NCBI RefSeq assembly: GCF_032362555.1
Contig: NC_083513.1
Span: 5,084,001-5,148,000 of the forward strand
Direction: 5' to 3'
Origin: Amyelois transitella
Lineage: Eukaryota > Arthropoda > Insecta > Lepidoptera > Pyralidae
DNA length: 64,000 nucleotides
This document shows, one piece after another, positions 1 to 13,677 of the stretch. Position numbers and translations under genes: made by a program. Each line of letters begins with the position of its first letter. Positions within the stretch are counted from its first letter, which is position 1. The notes under the pieces were generated by a model that did no database searches, was not told where the DNA came from, and saw only the letters and a list, made by a program, of their open reading frames with translations.

Positions 1-175
1 GTAGAGAAAGTGACTTAATACTCACTAATTATAGCTGGTTTAATCAGATGGCCAAGGTAACTCCGCATACCGGATATATCGGTTATAATTGAGCCGAAAC
101 AACATGGTCCGGATGCCGCCATTACTTGACGAGATTTAAACATCAAAAGAAAAAGTTTTTAACAGAAAAAGCGTC

Positions 176-330
176 TCTTCTTCCTTTTGGCTTTAGTCCT
201 GATTGCATCCCTACTACTCTGGAGAGGAGCCCGGGATATGCCTTTGACCATGGATCCAGGATTGGGGGCGTCAGATTTTTACTCGAAGCAATTCCATTCT
301 GACCTCCGCAACCTTTGCAGGTGAACCTTT
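176..330. repeat. SINE-like dispersed repeat fragment
   Basis: The text running from a CTTTGGCTTTAGTC-like start through GACCATGGATCCAGGATTG to TCTGACCTCCGCAACCTTTGC recurs in diverged form at about 18500-18640 and 49484-49570, and in reverse at about 10166-10240 and 42280-42470. The fullest copy (18490-18860) carries a tRNA-like head, so this is probably a truncated SINE body. Confidence 0.55.
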
Positions 331-1234
331 TGCAAATGCACCAATGAATCCCGAAGGAGTTTGTTGTCAGACCACCGATCGAAAAACTTCACTTTGGTCT
401 TTTAACAGCTATGCTAACTAGTTATATTAGTACACGTATAGTAGTAAAGATGTTATGAGAAAATAAAAAATCAAACAGGAATATTTGTGCAGTTCGAAAT
501 GCAACGAATGTGTAACTGTGTGCATCCAGTTATGACATTATGACGACTGACACTTTTTACTTTGGTTTTCTCTCAAAGCAATAACTAAAGCATTTGGACA
601 TGAATACAGTCTCCCTCATTATAATGGTCTTTGTTCTGTGTGTCGTCTCCAATCGCAACAATGACACGACGAAAGTGGTGTCACTCAAATGAAACTCAGT
701 GCTTGCATCCAAAGCGAGAAAGTGAATAGAGTGAAAGCGAGACGAGTGACCACACCGTGATCGCCAAATGTTGTTACATAAACCGCGGCTGTTTACTGAT
801 TAGGTGATATCATGGTGAGAATGCGATTAGCCGGGTTCAACTATAGTAAGTTGTTGCCCATAAATTTGGTATTAAAATTAAAGTGTTTATAATATCTATC
901 TCATTCCCGATCAGTTTTCCATGACGTGTCCAAATCTTAAAACCGATAACTATGGAATCTGTTTAACCGTTTGTTAAAATTACGGAGTTTCATGAATATA
1001 CCAATATGTTCACACACAAAACTAGACCTAAACCTATTATAAATCGAGCTATTATAGCACTCGGCTAATTTGGAATTTAGGGTCGTATTCGTTCAAATGA
1101 ATATTGTTTAAAATAACTCTTTGATTGTTGTAATATGAATTTTAGTTCTAAGTTAGCAAACTAATCAAGATACTTTACTAAATAGCCTATATATAAATTA
1201 TTTATACTTTTTAAATTATACTAGGACCACTACT

Positions 1235-1420
1235 TCTCTATCCCATGGATATCGTAAAAGGTGACTATGGGATAGGCTTATAAACTAAGGATTCTTCTTT
1301 TAGGCGATGGGATAGGAACCTGTCACTATTTGAATCTCAATTCTATCATCATACCAAAAAGGGCGTTGCCTCCGTCTACCCCGCGAGGGATATAGACTTG
1401 CGTGTGACTAGTGACTATAT
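1235..1420 (+). repeat. Dispersed repeat, family A
   Basis: It contains a diverged copy of a repeat with three recognisable blocks: a block ending CCATGG...GGGATAGGCTTATAA, a middle CCTGTCACTATTTGAATCTCA, and an end TCTACCCCGCGAGGGATATAGAC. The same blocks recur at 11390-11510, 26990-27300, 28000-28245 (reverse), 49830-50085 (reverse), 50455-50590 (reverse) and 60885-60965. Its class is not clear to me; it behaves like a short interspersed repeat. Confidence 0.6.
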
Positions 1421-2750
1421 GTCTGTAAATAATACTAATATTAATAATACAATAACATTTTTTTTAGTTATAGTATAGTTACTAATGTGATTCTAAATAT
1501 TAATAACGTAGCGTTGATACCGTCTTTTACTAAGAATTAACTCAATATTTTAGAATTAAAACATACTTTTTCATTACTACGAATTTCATACAAAACTAAC
1601 AATACAATCAAAGATTAAATCTAAGATAGAACAAATATTCATGAGACCAGATAGAATAGAACAGTTCCTATTTTCTCCGACAATTCCTAGATGCATACAA
1701 AATAATGCAATGATCGGAATACTAAATGTGATCTCACATTAATGTTTGGAATCAGAAACCAACCGCAGAATCACTAGTAAATGCAATTGAATTGCGATAC
1801 TTTTATATCTTCCATCAGTAAAGTTGCGTATTTATTTCGAGTCGAACATACGTAAGTACTAAAATTGCCGGCAATTCATGCAATCAATACCAAGATTGTC
1901 AGACAGTGTGTATTGTCATGATATGTGGGTCAAGGGCCGTTTTAATAACAGCGACTCATATTTTTATTTGTTTGTTTATTTATGTGCGAATGACTTCTAT
2001 TAGAGTATTCTTTGGCGGCATAGCCCGCTGCACGTATAATTGACGGCAGTTTTCCCACGTGACGTATATCAATGAAACATTCCATGGACTCTAGACGACC
2101 TCTAGAACTATACTTACTAATACCTTATAATTGATAGGTGCATGTAGCCCAACAATGTATAGACCACTGTTTCTTAATAGCTCTCTTATTCACCCTATTG
2201 TTACAGTTATGGTGAAACGGTATTCTTTCAAACGTTTACTTGCAGATCCATATTAAAAATATTGTAATAGCCATCTTAGCAATCGAGATGGTTTGTTTTT
2301 AAACATTGCAAAAGCGAGTTAATGTTTTTGTGAATAAACGTTCTGTGAATAAATCATTTGAGTTGTTCGACAAAAACAATTGCGAATGATAGCTGAGTCG
2401 TAGAAAATTTATGATTAACCAAATATACTTATTTAACGCTTGATAATTATTAAGGGATAAGTAACTAACCTATGTCTGTACTTAAATAGATATAACAACG
2501 TGTGCTTTTGTCTTTATAAAGCTTCACCACGTGGGGTGAATAATTCACTATTTGCATTCAATCCTTTACACGATCCTATCCTTTCATTAAGCCTTGAATT
2601 ATATCCATCCTTAGACATTAGTGCGATTTTAGTGGATATTATCAATGTTTTATATGATAAATATTTGTTTAATTATTGCCACTATCTATCTCTCTCTTAT
2701 CATAGAGAATTTTTGTTTGCATTTGCTCAGCTGTTAACTTCGAGGACCGA

Positions 2751-2835
2751 AAGACTTTACGTGCTGTATACTTTACATGCGGTAAGATATTTGGAAAAAT
2801 TATTATTGCATGTAAAATAAAGCACGTGAAGTCTT
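2751..2835. other. miRNA-like imperfect hairpin
   Basis: The arm at 2751-2780 pairs with the arm at 2808-2835 around a 27-base loop. Paired blocks include AAGACTT/AAGTCTT, ACGTGCT/AGCACGT and TTTACATGC/GCATGTAAA, separated by small bulges. Arm length (about 28-30 bases) and bulge pattern resemble a miRNA precursor, but I do not recognise a known miRNA seed. It could equally be a degenerate MITE. Confidence 0.35.
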
Positions 2836-5237
2836 GGTTTTCGATTAAAGTTATGTGATTGAAGGCTTTCTATACAATATTAGATTATATAGGTACTTAA
2901 CAAAACAAGCTTTGAGAGAGTGGGTCGTGCCAACAACGTCCAGTAAAGGGAAAGGACATTTTGCAATACCCTCGGGCACAAGACTGGGACACAACGCGAT
3001 GACATTTCTATGCACCCATTTTGCATATCAATTTATATTTATTTACATATTATTAATTAATTATATAATTAAGTACTTATCTGTACCTACTTTCTTTAAC
3101 AATTGTGTTAGGTAAAAAACTTAATCATCATTATTATAATTAAGTCTGATTTACAGACTGTTTTTCACGAGAAAAGCATAACACGGATTTAAAATCTGAT
3201 AATCCAACAAGGATTGACTTTTATTTTATTAGAGGTAAGGTAAATTAGGACAAAAAATATTACTAATGAAATACCTACATAACATAATATTTCTAAGTAA
3301 CAAAGTTAAAACGTCTTCATAGTATTTTGTACTTAATATCGTGTTAGTGCCATCAATTATAGGCTGTGATTATATTTATAGATGTAACTTTTTTTGAACA
3401 CTTTGATACTAACTAACTGTTCTAACTAGGTTATTTAACGGATGTTAGGCACAAAATAAGCATACCAATGTTGTAAAATAAACTAGAATATTACCAAGCC
3501 CATTTCACCCGTAAAGACAAATTGCTAATTCATTCACTTATTTATGTAATCTGAACTTAATCTTAATTATATTTGTTTATATAAACAAAAAAATTAAAAC
3601 TTAAATGAATGATTTAATTGTTTAAATGTGTATTTTGTAATACTTATTAAAGAAGAAGATACTCAATAGAAAACTCATCCAGTAGTCCAGCGAGAAGAGG
3701 AATGCAGACTGGCTGATGCGTAAAAATATAATTTTAAAAAAGAAAAAGAGAAACATGTGTGTTATTTCCTAGTCGTACATAAAAAATGGTTTATTGTTTT
3801 TCATAATGCAAGCGATATTTTTTAATTCGTAATCACGCATTAACCAACTAGTTATAAATTAAACCGCAGTTAATTCGTAACTTTGAGTAGGTGGTTCCTA
3901 TAATGCATGATCACGAAATTAAAAAAGATTCTTTATTCAGTTATGGAGCAATACATTTTAAACTGTGTCAATAATCTTAAAATTGCCGCATCATGTAGTG
4001 TTGTTACTTAATATTTCAAGTACATAGGCCTACACGAGGTAAGTTAATAACATGATGTTGCATGAAAAGTTTATCATTCGAAAAATATATAAGATTATTT
4101 TTTATAATCTTAAAATAATTCTTATCGTCAAAAATATAATTAATCAAAGCAAACAAAAGTTCTTTCTCTTTAACTTTCAGACACACCTCAACCAGGAATT
4201 AAAATATGACACAGATGAACAGATACACTTATGAACACAGACACACCCAATCCTGGATCATGGTAAAAAAATACGCCCTCTCAGACTCGATCGAGAAGTG
4301 AGGCCTCGGACTAGAACTAATGCCAGGAGGAAGAAGATAGAAGCACATACAACCCGACGCGAAGTGACTAGCAGAAAGCCGAACGAAAAGGGAAATCGTA
4401 ACAAAAATACTTACCCTACGATTTCCAGATATGCACATACTATAAAAAAAGAAACTTATATTATTTCACCATGTATCGCTCTAACTTAACGCGTGGTGTC
4501 TCAACGATTTTGCTGTACCTATTGTAATATGTAATCGCATTCTTTTACCAATTGCCAATATCTGATCTCGTAGGCGCATGTCGCTATTCAACTAATTTGT
4601 TGTGTTACAATTTTCTGAGTGTCGCGTGCCAATGTCAAACTTATTTACGAAAATTTCGTATGTTAAGGAGACTTCACTGTGGTTTGGATCATTATGAAAG
4701 TGTATTATAAGCATATGCAATAATAGGTAGGTACATTGTTTGCTTGACCACCGCTTTGGTAACCAACTTCAACAAAACCGATGAAATCAAGGCTCAATTG
4801 CTCATATTTACCAATGTATAAATGATTCTCAATATAAGATTGTATAGTTAAACCTAATAGATTAAGCCATTAACCCCTGCCTTCTCGAACTTTGCTAAAT
4901 GCATTTATTTATTTTAATTAGCTGTTAACTAAAACAAGTTTATAACCAGTTTTTACCTAATAAGAGTGATAAGAAAAGGATATATAACAAACTTTAATTA
5001 ATTCTATTTACTAATCTAACACACTTTCGTGAAGGTCTTTTAGGACTCTTACTTTTACCAGTACCAAATATGCATGGGTTTTATGGTGCATTTCCATAGG
5101 TTACGAAACAGAAAATAATTGCATTTCATGTTTATTTATTTGGCGTGTAAAATATGCCAGACGGAGGAAATCACAGGAGTTTCATAAGACCTTATAAAAT
5201 CTACGGTTTCGGGTTCACTTGTCCATTTTATTTTATA

Positions 5238-5424
5238 CTAGCGACCCGCCCCGGCTTCGCACGGGTGCAAAATTAGGAAAAAATTATACATGAAAACCTT
5301 CCTCTTGAATCACTCTACCTCTTACAAAAAACCGCATCAAAATACGTTGCGTAATTTTAAAGATTTAAGCATACAGACAAACCGACTAAAATAGCGACTT
5401 TGTTTTATACTATGTACCTAGTGA
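5238..5424 (-). mobile_element. Short Helitron-like non-autonomous element
   Basis: Read on the minus strand it starts with TCAC, contains a CAACG...TTTTGATGCGGTTTTTTGTAA-like middle and ends in a GC-rich hairpin (ACCCG...CGGGT) followed by CTAG. This matches the copy at 24728-24911 closely, and its 5' half matches 28513 onward. The TC start, 3' hairpin, CTRR-type end and lack of inverted repeats or clear target duplication fit non-autonomous Helitrons. It carries no coding sequence, and a few extra bases lie near the TC end. Confidence 0.6.
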
Positions 5425-8400
5425 TACCAATCAACTTGGAACAAAAATAAATTTATAAATATTTTTTTGTATTCGTACCTTTGTAATGCGATAACTTTCG
5501 AACTGCTGATCAGATTTTTATGAAATTTAAAATGTTTGTGGTATCAGCCAATAAAACATATTATTGAATAATAAATGCGCTAATAGATTCGAAAATAACA
5601 TTGAATTTTTTAAAGAATTATATATTGAAAATTGTTTTATTGTCTTTTAAACGTGCAAAGACGCGGTCTAAACTTACATAAGCAAAATATCTAAGTCTCT
5701 AGCAGTTAACGGTAAATAACTTTAAACTATGTAGACCTATCAGATATAACCTTAGATAAAACGTAGAACTGGCATGGACTGGACAAACTAGTCTGCTCCG
5801 AATACGTCATAAACTGCATCTTAAACATTGCATCACGACTACAGAGGCGAGACGCGGAAGTCGAACGAAATTATGCAAAATTACGACCGTATCGAAACTC
5901 GAAATCAAACTTCAACTTGATACTTATAAATCTGCAACTGTCAACAAATTTCAAGAAAGATTGATTCGACTTTATTGTTCGCAGTCCACGATGACAATAT
6001 CACGAACACTTTTATTTCGAAATCACGCGACGCGACGTGCGGAAGTACTCGTGGTATTCTAAAATTGGTCGTTTATAAATATTTAAGTTACGTCCGGTCT
6101 CTGCCGGTCTCCCACAATTTCCGTAAATAATATTCAGTCACGAAAAATAGCTTAAACAAGTTAGAAATTTCAAATTGACGGCTTTATAATATGAGATTTG
6201 AAAATATTGTAGGCAGTTCCTAATTATAAATTTTGTAAGAATGTTTTTATTACTCTTTCATGGAGAATATACTAATCGGATTTGCATGGAAATTCAATGC
6301 TCATGTACGAGTATAGTGAAATGAGCAGTAAGGCATGTTTGCAAGATTGTTGTGAAAAACAAATTTTATAATTATAATAACCAAGTTACCTTTCTAACTT
6401 TAATTTATCAAATACACCACATGATTACAATCCTTGGATAGATTGAAAATATAATCAATCGGAATGTTGTCAATAATAATAAACAATTGTTGTTTTGTCG
6501 TTATGTCACCGTTTGCGCTGACCACGAGGTCGGCAAGGTCGTCGGCAGAGAAAGCGGCATCCGCACTAAACTCTGATATAATGACTATTTACATTACACA
6601 TAAGTTTCCAAGCAAAAAGTATCGCGGAAATTTCAATCTTATTAATCCAGTTAATTGCGCAAACAGAACCGGTGTAGGTGGCGTCTGCCTTTATTGGTAA
6701 AATCGCAACTTTTATTTCGGATGAAATTATGCAAGCCACTTTCAAATTAATATTGACTTACGAGTGTGATGATTTTTGTGTAAATGGAAACTCTGAAATT
6801 CTTAATTTAACATCACAAATTTTGCACATAATCAATCATTTTTGCACAAAATAATATGACTTAAGATATTTTAGAGAACATCGAAAAGAAGAAAAGCGTT
6901 TTCATTTTAAATCAGTGAATCTTATAAACAAACTTTGCTTAGACCTTACATGTATCTAATCAGAGCCATTTGAGCCAAACCAAATAGATATAGAGAGTTA
7001 TACGAGTAATAAGATCAAAGTTCGTGAATAACACAGTTCATTTGTAATTCGAGTAATAGCACAGAAAAATATGGTACTTGTTCTTTTTATCTCATACAAT
7101 TTCTCAAGTCAACTACAAAATATTTTATAAAGTAGTTATGCCTTTAAATTAATCGCACTAACAACCTTGTAACATTGCGCCACGCCACGGTCGTGTGCGC
7201 CTGCGCCCATCTGCACTTGGTTTATCTTACTTTTTTCGTGTAGCAACTCTTGTAATAATGCAAGTGCAACGCTCATTTACTTTGTATTTTTTTTATTTTC
7301 ATAATACATTCATAAAATCTCGCGTTTTTCCCGGGTGGGTAGGCAGTTGTTTGTTTTCACTTTTAATTAAATTACGGACTAAGTTACAAAAAATAAAGGA
7401 TTTTATAGACACATGTTTCTCATGTCATGAAAATGTAATACCTACTAACTTAGATACTTTAATGTATCAATTAGCTTATTAGTGTAAGATTTGTTAGCAA
7501 CTGGCTATTTTATCAATTGTATACCGTCCATTGAATATCAGTTAAATTTGGTATATAAATAATAGGTTGAAGACTTTCGGCTTTAATCTTCATACTACTT
7601 AATTATTGTTTATTAGATAAGTGTATCAAAACTTTGCCATTAACACCATAGAGCAATGCCAAAAATTAGTTCAAAGGACTACTAAAGAAGTACTAAAATG
7701 AAACATCATCATATAAGAAGGATTTCAATTTTCACCTGATATTATTTGCTCGTCAAGATTGCGTGCTCGGGTTTAAACGCTTGACCGACAAATTAACACG
7801 CATCGAAACATTGCGAGGTACTTGTGACATAACTGAGGAATCTTGTGCAGATGTAAGCATGATATAACGATGGGCATACGCATTGCTAAGCATCAAGCTA
7901 ATATCGAATACAAACTGAATCGATTCACTTTAACTTTTTGTGTCAACACAAATTAAATGGAATAACTTACAGATTTTCTAGAGTGCGCAGACCCCGCTGC
8001 TTCACCGCGTTAAGCTGCGGAAAATTTTTTCTAAGTGCCTGCCTAGATGCCTACATGTAGGTAGGTATGACTTACATCCCTAAGAATTTGAGAATTTGAA
8101 TTAGACTCAGCGGTTTGGAGTGTGCGTTAATTAGTCAGTCAAAAAGTTTTTAATACATAGGTAACAAATGAAGTTATTTTCGAAGTGATAAATGTATAAG
8201 ATTCGCACATGAGCAAATAAGATCACATTGCTCATAAAAGTAAGATCGCTTACGGCTTTCAACACTTTATGATTAGCTTTTTATCGATTTAATGAGAGCA
8301 TTGTTTTAAGAACCTTACTGTCTGTTACCTAACGACACCTAATCTGTCACCATAAATCGAGACTTAATCTGCAAGACATTTTCTTAGAATATTTTATAAC

Positions 8401-10165
8401 TTGCCGGCGATCTCATACCTAAAGAAATACCTGGCTAATTGCGGAAACCGACATAACGACGTGGTCAGAGAAAGCTGGGGCTATGGACAAAGGAAAGACG
8501 TTTCCTTAGTTAAGAAATGTCGATCAAATGGCAATAATACATTGTGAACACCACCTTCCTGTAGTGCTCATGACAGTGACTATTCCATTTCCGTACCAGA
8601 CTTATAAAAGCAAAATATCATTTAGGTCACGAAACTAGTTTGAATTGTAATTTTGACGACAATATCGAAATATCGAATACATTTCACCTATCCAATGTTA
8701 TGAAAACAGAATATTAATTAAATGTCAACAAAACAACTTTCGGAAGTTTTTTGCTTCGCTATAGTGTACAATACAAAGAAATTTTAAAGGCTATCTTTTA
8801 AATACATAACGTATGCTGTGTTGTTAATTATTAAAGATTTTTTTCATAAAGGCAGAGATAGTATATTTTTAAACGGTTTTATTTTCAAGCTTTAAAACTA
8901 GCTAATTGACTTTTAAATTGGATCACGACGGCCAATGTCGACCGCTGAATAATTTCCACTCGGAAAGGAGTCCACCCAGTTATTATGGTAATTATGAAGA
9001 CAAAAACGGTAAGGTCAAAACAAAATAGTGGTTTAATTCAAATTTTTTGAAATCCCAAGTATTTTGGATTCATCTTTAATGCTGAGCTGATATTTAAACA
9101 TCTCGTGTAAGAACTTTGTTGGCTATTTTAGTGATTAATATACTAACTTATATGTACATGTGTGTACCTAAATATTTATGTAAAATGAACCTTTTGGAAA
9201 CCTTACGCTGCTGTTAAACTAACAAAATGTATACATGGTTTAGGGCTATTGTTTAAAGTCATTAAAAATCTGAAAATTAGATAATAGTAGATAACAAAAA
9301 TAGTTTTAAATAGGTATAACAAGCAGGTTTAAAACTTAATTCACTAAGCGGACTACAATTATATAAATCTACATAAGTACTTAATTGTATTATAACTGGT
9401 TCAAAAAGGTACCTAGAAGATCTCTTTCGGATTATATGACTGCTAAACGTCGATATTATTGCAATAGTTTTGAAATAGTGAATGTATCGAATGTACGCTC
9501 CACAATTACATTCAATTTACAATCTGAATGTTTAATTATGGCAGGTAAGTATTACCTTTGTTCATTATAACGATATTTAGACGATAAATTACAACAAAGT
9601 CCGAATATATAGTTTAAAGATATTGTAGTCATATTAAATCTATAGGTAAATTTGCTACTAATTTGTAATTTTAAACTTTGATACCTCTGCTTTCATGTTG
9701 GTCTAGAAGCAAAAAATATAATTTATAAAGTGTGCGCCAGCTACTGTTTTTCCCGCGCAGATTGCAAGAGTCGATATGGGAAGAGATCTTTCGTATTTAT
9801 AATATTACTAGTTGTGTAGTTGCGAGTGGAATATTATGTAAAAAAAAATATCTAAATTAGGTATTCATAATTAAGCGGATACTCTAAAAATAAAATGTTC
9901 AGCTTGAATGTCACCGACAAGCCAACAAAACAATTCATTGTCTGTCTGTCATAATACCAGCTGTTTTTTTAAGATCTTGACATTGAACACAATCTCATTT
10001 CCAGCGGCATTTGGCACCTGCATGGCCATTGTGGAATAAAATTATAAGATTAACAAAGGATGATACTTAAGCCGTGATTCCGTCCAGTTTCTGTTTAAGT
10101 TTATAATTAGGTAAGTATTACGTTATTTTATAATTTCGAAATATTGAAATGGATTCAATACGGGT

Positions 10166-10240
10166 AAGGTTTACCTGTAAAGGCTGCGGAGGTCAGATGG
10201 GAGTCGTTTTGTGTAAAAACCTGACTCACCCAATCTTAAA
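10166..10240 (-). repeat. SINE-body fragment (reverse)
   Basis: The stretch from GGTTTACCTGTAAAGGCTGC to AAAACCTGACTCACCCAATC is a reverse-complement match to the middle of the SINE-like sequence at about 18545-18640. Only this short piece is present. Confidence 0.5.
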
Positions 10241-10574
10241 CTTAATAGCTTTATGCATCTCTACTTTAAAAAGTTCTCTACACCCTAAAAGATATGCGTA
10301 ATAAACAATTCCTTTTTAATATTATTATCCACATTTTCAAATAAATATTCATATGATTAGTACCTAAATGAAGTTAACATAGGTTTAATTTGATATGCAA
10401 CTTAAACTCAATAAAATTACTTGATAAAATTTGTTTTTCAACTCACCGCAAAAAATAAACATTAAAAGCTTCATTTTGAAATCCAAAAGTTACATCAATA
10501 GTATTAATTTTTTTCAAAAAACGTCTCGCAACGTACAACATATAAAATAATTTCACGTGTCACAAGGTTCTTCG

Positions 10575-10645
10575 TAGTTCCCGCGCAAAAGCGGCGCGTC
10601 GGTCAATGCGCGTGCGTTTAGCGCGCAACGCGAAAGAAATGACTG
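10575..10645. other. CpG-rich block
   Basis: About 70 bases dense in CG dinucleotides (runs such as CGGCGCGTCGG and AGCGCGCAACGCG) stand out from an AT-rich background. No open frame of any length goes with it. It could be a promoter or 5' UTR of an unseen transcript, or the end of an old repeat. I cannot decide which. Confidence 0.3.
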
Positions 10646-11389
10646 CGTGTTGCAGACCTACCACACGCTAACCACCAATTTTGACAAGGAAAAGGCGAAA
10701 ATGTTCTCTGATAAGTACGTTTCTGAACGTACACAATTTGCGTACAAAATGCTGTGAAAAAGACCCGCGACGTGTGTAGTAGTTTTCCCACGACTGTTTA
10801 ACAACACAGTAGGCAATTCATATCGCCCTCAGATATGAATTGGCATTGTTAAGGCACTACCTTGGTATTGTATGTATTGTCAGCATATGTGATAAAGGAC
10901 GACACAGACTTTTTATGTAATTGTTGTTATGATGAATACTGCGAATCGTAGATACCTTAACTGCAGATTATAGAAAAGTCTAAGCATTTGTTGTGAAAAA
11001 AGTAATATGAGAATAGTAAGTGATTTATCTCATCATCCCCAAATTACCACCATAAAGAAGATTACACATATAAAGAAGTCACTTTACATAACCCTGAAAA
11101 TATGATAAAAGAATCTACACTTTAGTCGGTTTAATCATACCATGCGAGAATGAAATTTAATTTCCCGCGATTTTCCATGCTTTATGTTATAATAAATAGA
11201 AGCTGTGTTATCCCTAAGAGTTCTTTATCAACTACTATAATTTTGGATCTTTGTAAAGTCTACGATATTAAGAAACTTCTTTTTACGATATATTGCCAAA
11301 GTCCTTTTAGTTTAGTCCGAACTATTATGGATTCCGTGGTGATTGTAAAACACAATCAAAGAAAATTCTAATAAACATAGGAAAAGCTA

Positions 11390-11510
11390 GCACCCTGTCA
11401 CTATTTGAATCTCACCGCGAAGCTGAGCTGAGCCTCTCGGGACTGCGTTCTACTCGAGACTGTTGGCTCTGTCTTCCCCGTAAGGGATAAAGGCGTGATA
11501 TGTATGTATT
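11390..11510 (+). repeat. Dispersed repeat, family A
   Basis: This partial copy has the blocks CCTGTCACTATTTGAATCTCA and GGCTCTGTCTTCCCCGTAAGG, followed by a short ATGTATGT-like tail. Confidence 0.55.
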
Positions 11511-13507
11511 ATGTATCAATAAATTAATGCCTTATCAACGTTTCTGAATCTCGGTAAGAAGGCTTAAAAGCATTCTCTTTCTATGTCCGAGGTTAAATTC
11601 ACTTCACACTATGAATCCACACCATATGTATTAATTAGTACAGAAGTTCAAGCGTAATGGCTTAACAAACAAACTTTTGCATTTATAAAAGTTTGGTTAA
11701 GATAGTAGAAAAAATCCGTTGATTTCTCCGAAGTTGAATTCTGCAGTACATCCACCTATTTTGACTTAACACACCTGAGTATACGATGATCGAAGTAATA
11801 AAAAGGCTAACTTATATAATTTGTATTGATATTAAATGTTGATATTATTTAATTTTTTAAGGATATTTAACAACAATATGGAACTTGAGTTGTACCTAAT
11901 ATTATATTGGCGTATACTAACAGACTGAATTTGTTTTCAGTCTTCTGTGTGTACAGAAACTTACAATAAAAATTTTAACACCTTAGGTATTGAAAAAAAC
12001 AATTATTTTTGGCAAATAAATAAACAACTACGTCCTTATATGGTTTCTACCATGTAAGGACGTAATTATATGTTGTGTGAGCAAACATTCTTGAAAATAC
12101 TGAAATGCAATGTTCAGCTACATGGCTTATCGATGGAATCGAGATCCTAGGTTGCCAGCCCAATGCCTAAAAGAGAATCCCAAATTTATTAGCCTTTCCC
12201 TTTTTTGCACGGGAAGAGAAGTAGCACACGCTGTGTTTTTTCTTTGCTACGAGACCAGCATGGAACCAAATCAACATTTCTCATTCAAAAATATGTATAA
12301 TGTTAACTAACTACTAAACAAAGCTGGTTAATTTGATGAAGTATTTGTAGCTGTGATTGCATCCCATTTTATAGGCATAAACTTGTTTCCTCAACAAGAT
12401 AATGAAACAGAAAAGAAATAGTCGCTAAAGAGGCAAAAGTAAAATTTAACCTGTTTTTTAGAAACGTAAATGATACTTCTAAATTTAAAGAATATCCTCA
12501 ATAGACCTCTACCTTTCTTATGTATGTGAAAAATCCCGTTGATTTTATTCCCGCGAAAATTTTAAGAACTCCCCTCTCAAAATTGCCTGTTAATCTTAAA
12601 GTTCCATTCTATCTCTGTACCAATTTGTTATGTCTTTATTTTCCGTGGTCTAATAGTTTTTGAGTTTATTCTTACGAAACAACAAGACAAAGCTTTTCTC
12701 TTTATATGAAAAGACTTTCCAAAAATACAAGGCATCTCTCAATAATTCAGAGTTCTGTAGATCGCAAAGAATTTTTTTATATCTCCATATCACCCAGTAT
12801 TCCAAATGATAATAATTTTACTAGTTAAGCGCTAAATATAGTTTTATATTTTTTAATTTTGTTTTCTTTATCAATGTCTTATTTATCGACCTTAAAACTG
12901 AAATTCTTATTCAACCATATAGATGAATTTCAATTTTCCTGTGATTTTATTATTTCGGTTTACATCATTAAGGGAAATATTAATAAAAAAATATTTTTAA
13001 TACTGAACAATGAGTAATATCTTTGAGTTTTTTAGAGCTCTGAATTATTATTCGATGCCATAGGTATAAAAGGTAATAAATAAATTCTAACCACTTGCTG
13101 TTATAAATCTAAAACATTTTATATAGTTATAAATAACTGTTTTATTATTCTGTAAAGATAATCAATCAAAATACACCACTGCTTTTAACTGAGTTTATTC
13201 ATTTGGTTTGAAAACTAATTTATGGCCACATGATACTTTGCATTTTTAAACTTAATTTAATCTCCAATTCAAATGATCATGATTATAATAAAAAAATCTT
13301 AAATATTAAAACAAGCACTATATATACAAGCTGTAGGACACTTAGTAAATTTCTATCAAACACACATTTCCATACATAGCCCAAATCTTCTTATAATTTT
13401 ATTATCGTTTATGCCTGAAAGTATATCATATTTATCCCAGGTTAGGTACTTCATTTATGTTTTCCATAGTTTGAAATACTATTATTGCAATTAATTAATT
13501 TGCAAAT

Positions 13508-13548
13508 TAACGCCAGGAACGGATTTCCTTAGGCCATTCCTGGCGTTA
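13508..13548. other. Perfect 12-bp hairpin past the CPAP1-type stop
   Basis: TAACGCCAGGAA (13508-13519) and its exact reverse complement (13537-13548) flank a 17-base loop. It lies about 130 bases downstream of the minus-strand stop at 13678, so it would fall in the 3' UTR or just beyond it. It may be a 3' UTR structure or a small MITE remnant. Confidence 0.5.
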
Positions 13549-13677
13549 GAGGTTATTTCTACATGTGTATTTTAGACGTACTAGCTAATCAAACTATTAA
13601 AACTCAAGGCACTGAGTATGTACAACATTTACAAGAAGTGTTTATCTATTTTTTAATTTCTCTCTTGCATTCAGGGA

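Larger units (their letters stand above)
1..13677. other. Gene-poor flank with dispersed repeats
   Basis: I see no supportable protein gene here. Open frames are short (under about 106 codons), AT-rich, without recognisable domains or splice-supported partners. The stretch holds SINE-like fragments (about 176-330, 10166-10240), two copies of a dispersed repeat family (about 1235-1420 and 11390-11510), a Helitron-like element (5238-5424), a miRNA-like hairpin (2751-2835), a CpG-rich block (about 10575-10645) and a hairpin just beyond the stop of the next gene. It is probably the 3' flank of the chitin-binding protein gene that ends at 13678. Confidence 0.6.

Noticed and set aside
2500-2820. 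106-codon plus-strand frame
   Set aside because: No domain, AT-rich codon use, no plausible splice partners, and its 3' part overlaps the imperfect hairpin.
4298-4489. Arg/Lys-rich 63-codon frame
   Set aside because: Short and low-complexity, with no recognisable motif; possibly an old repeat.
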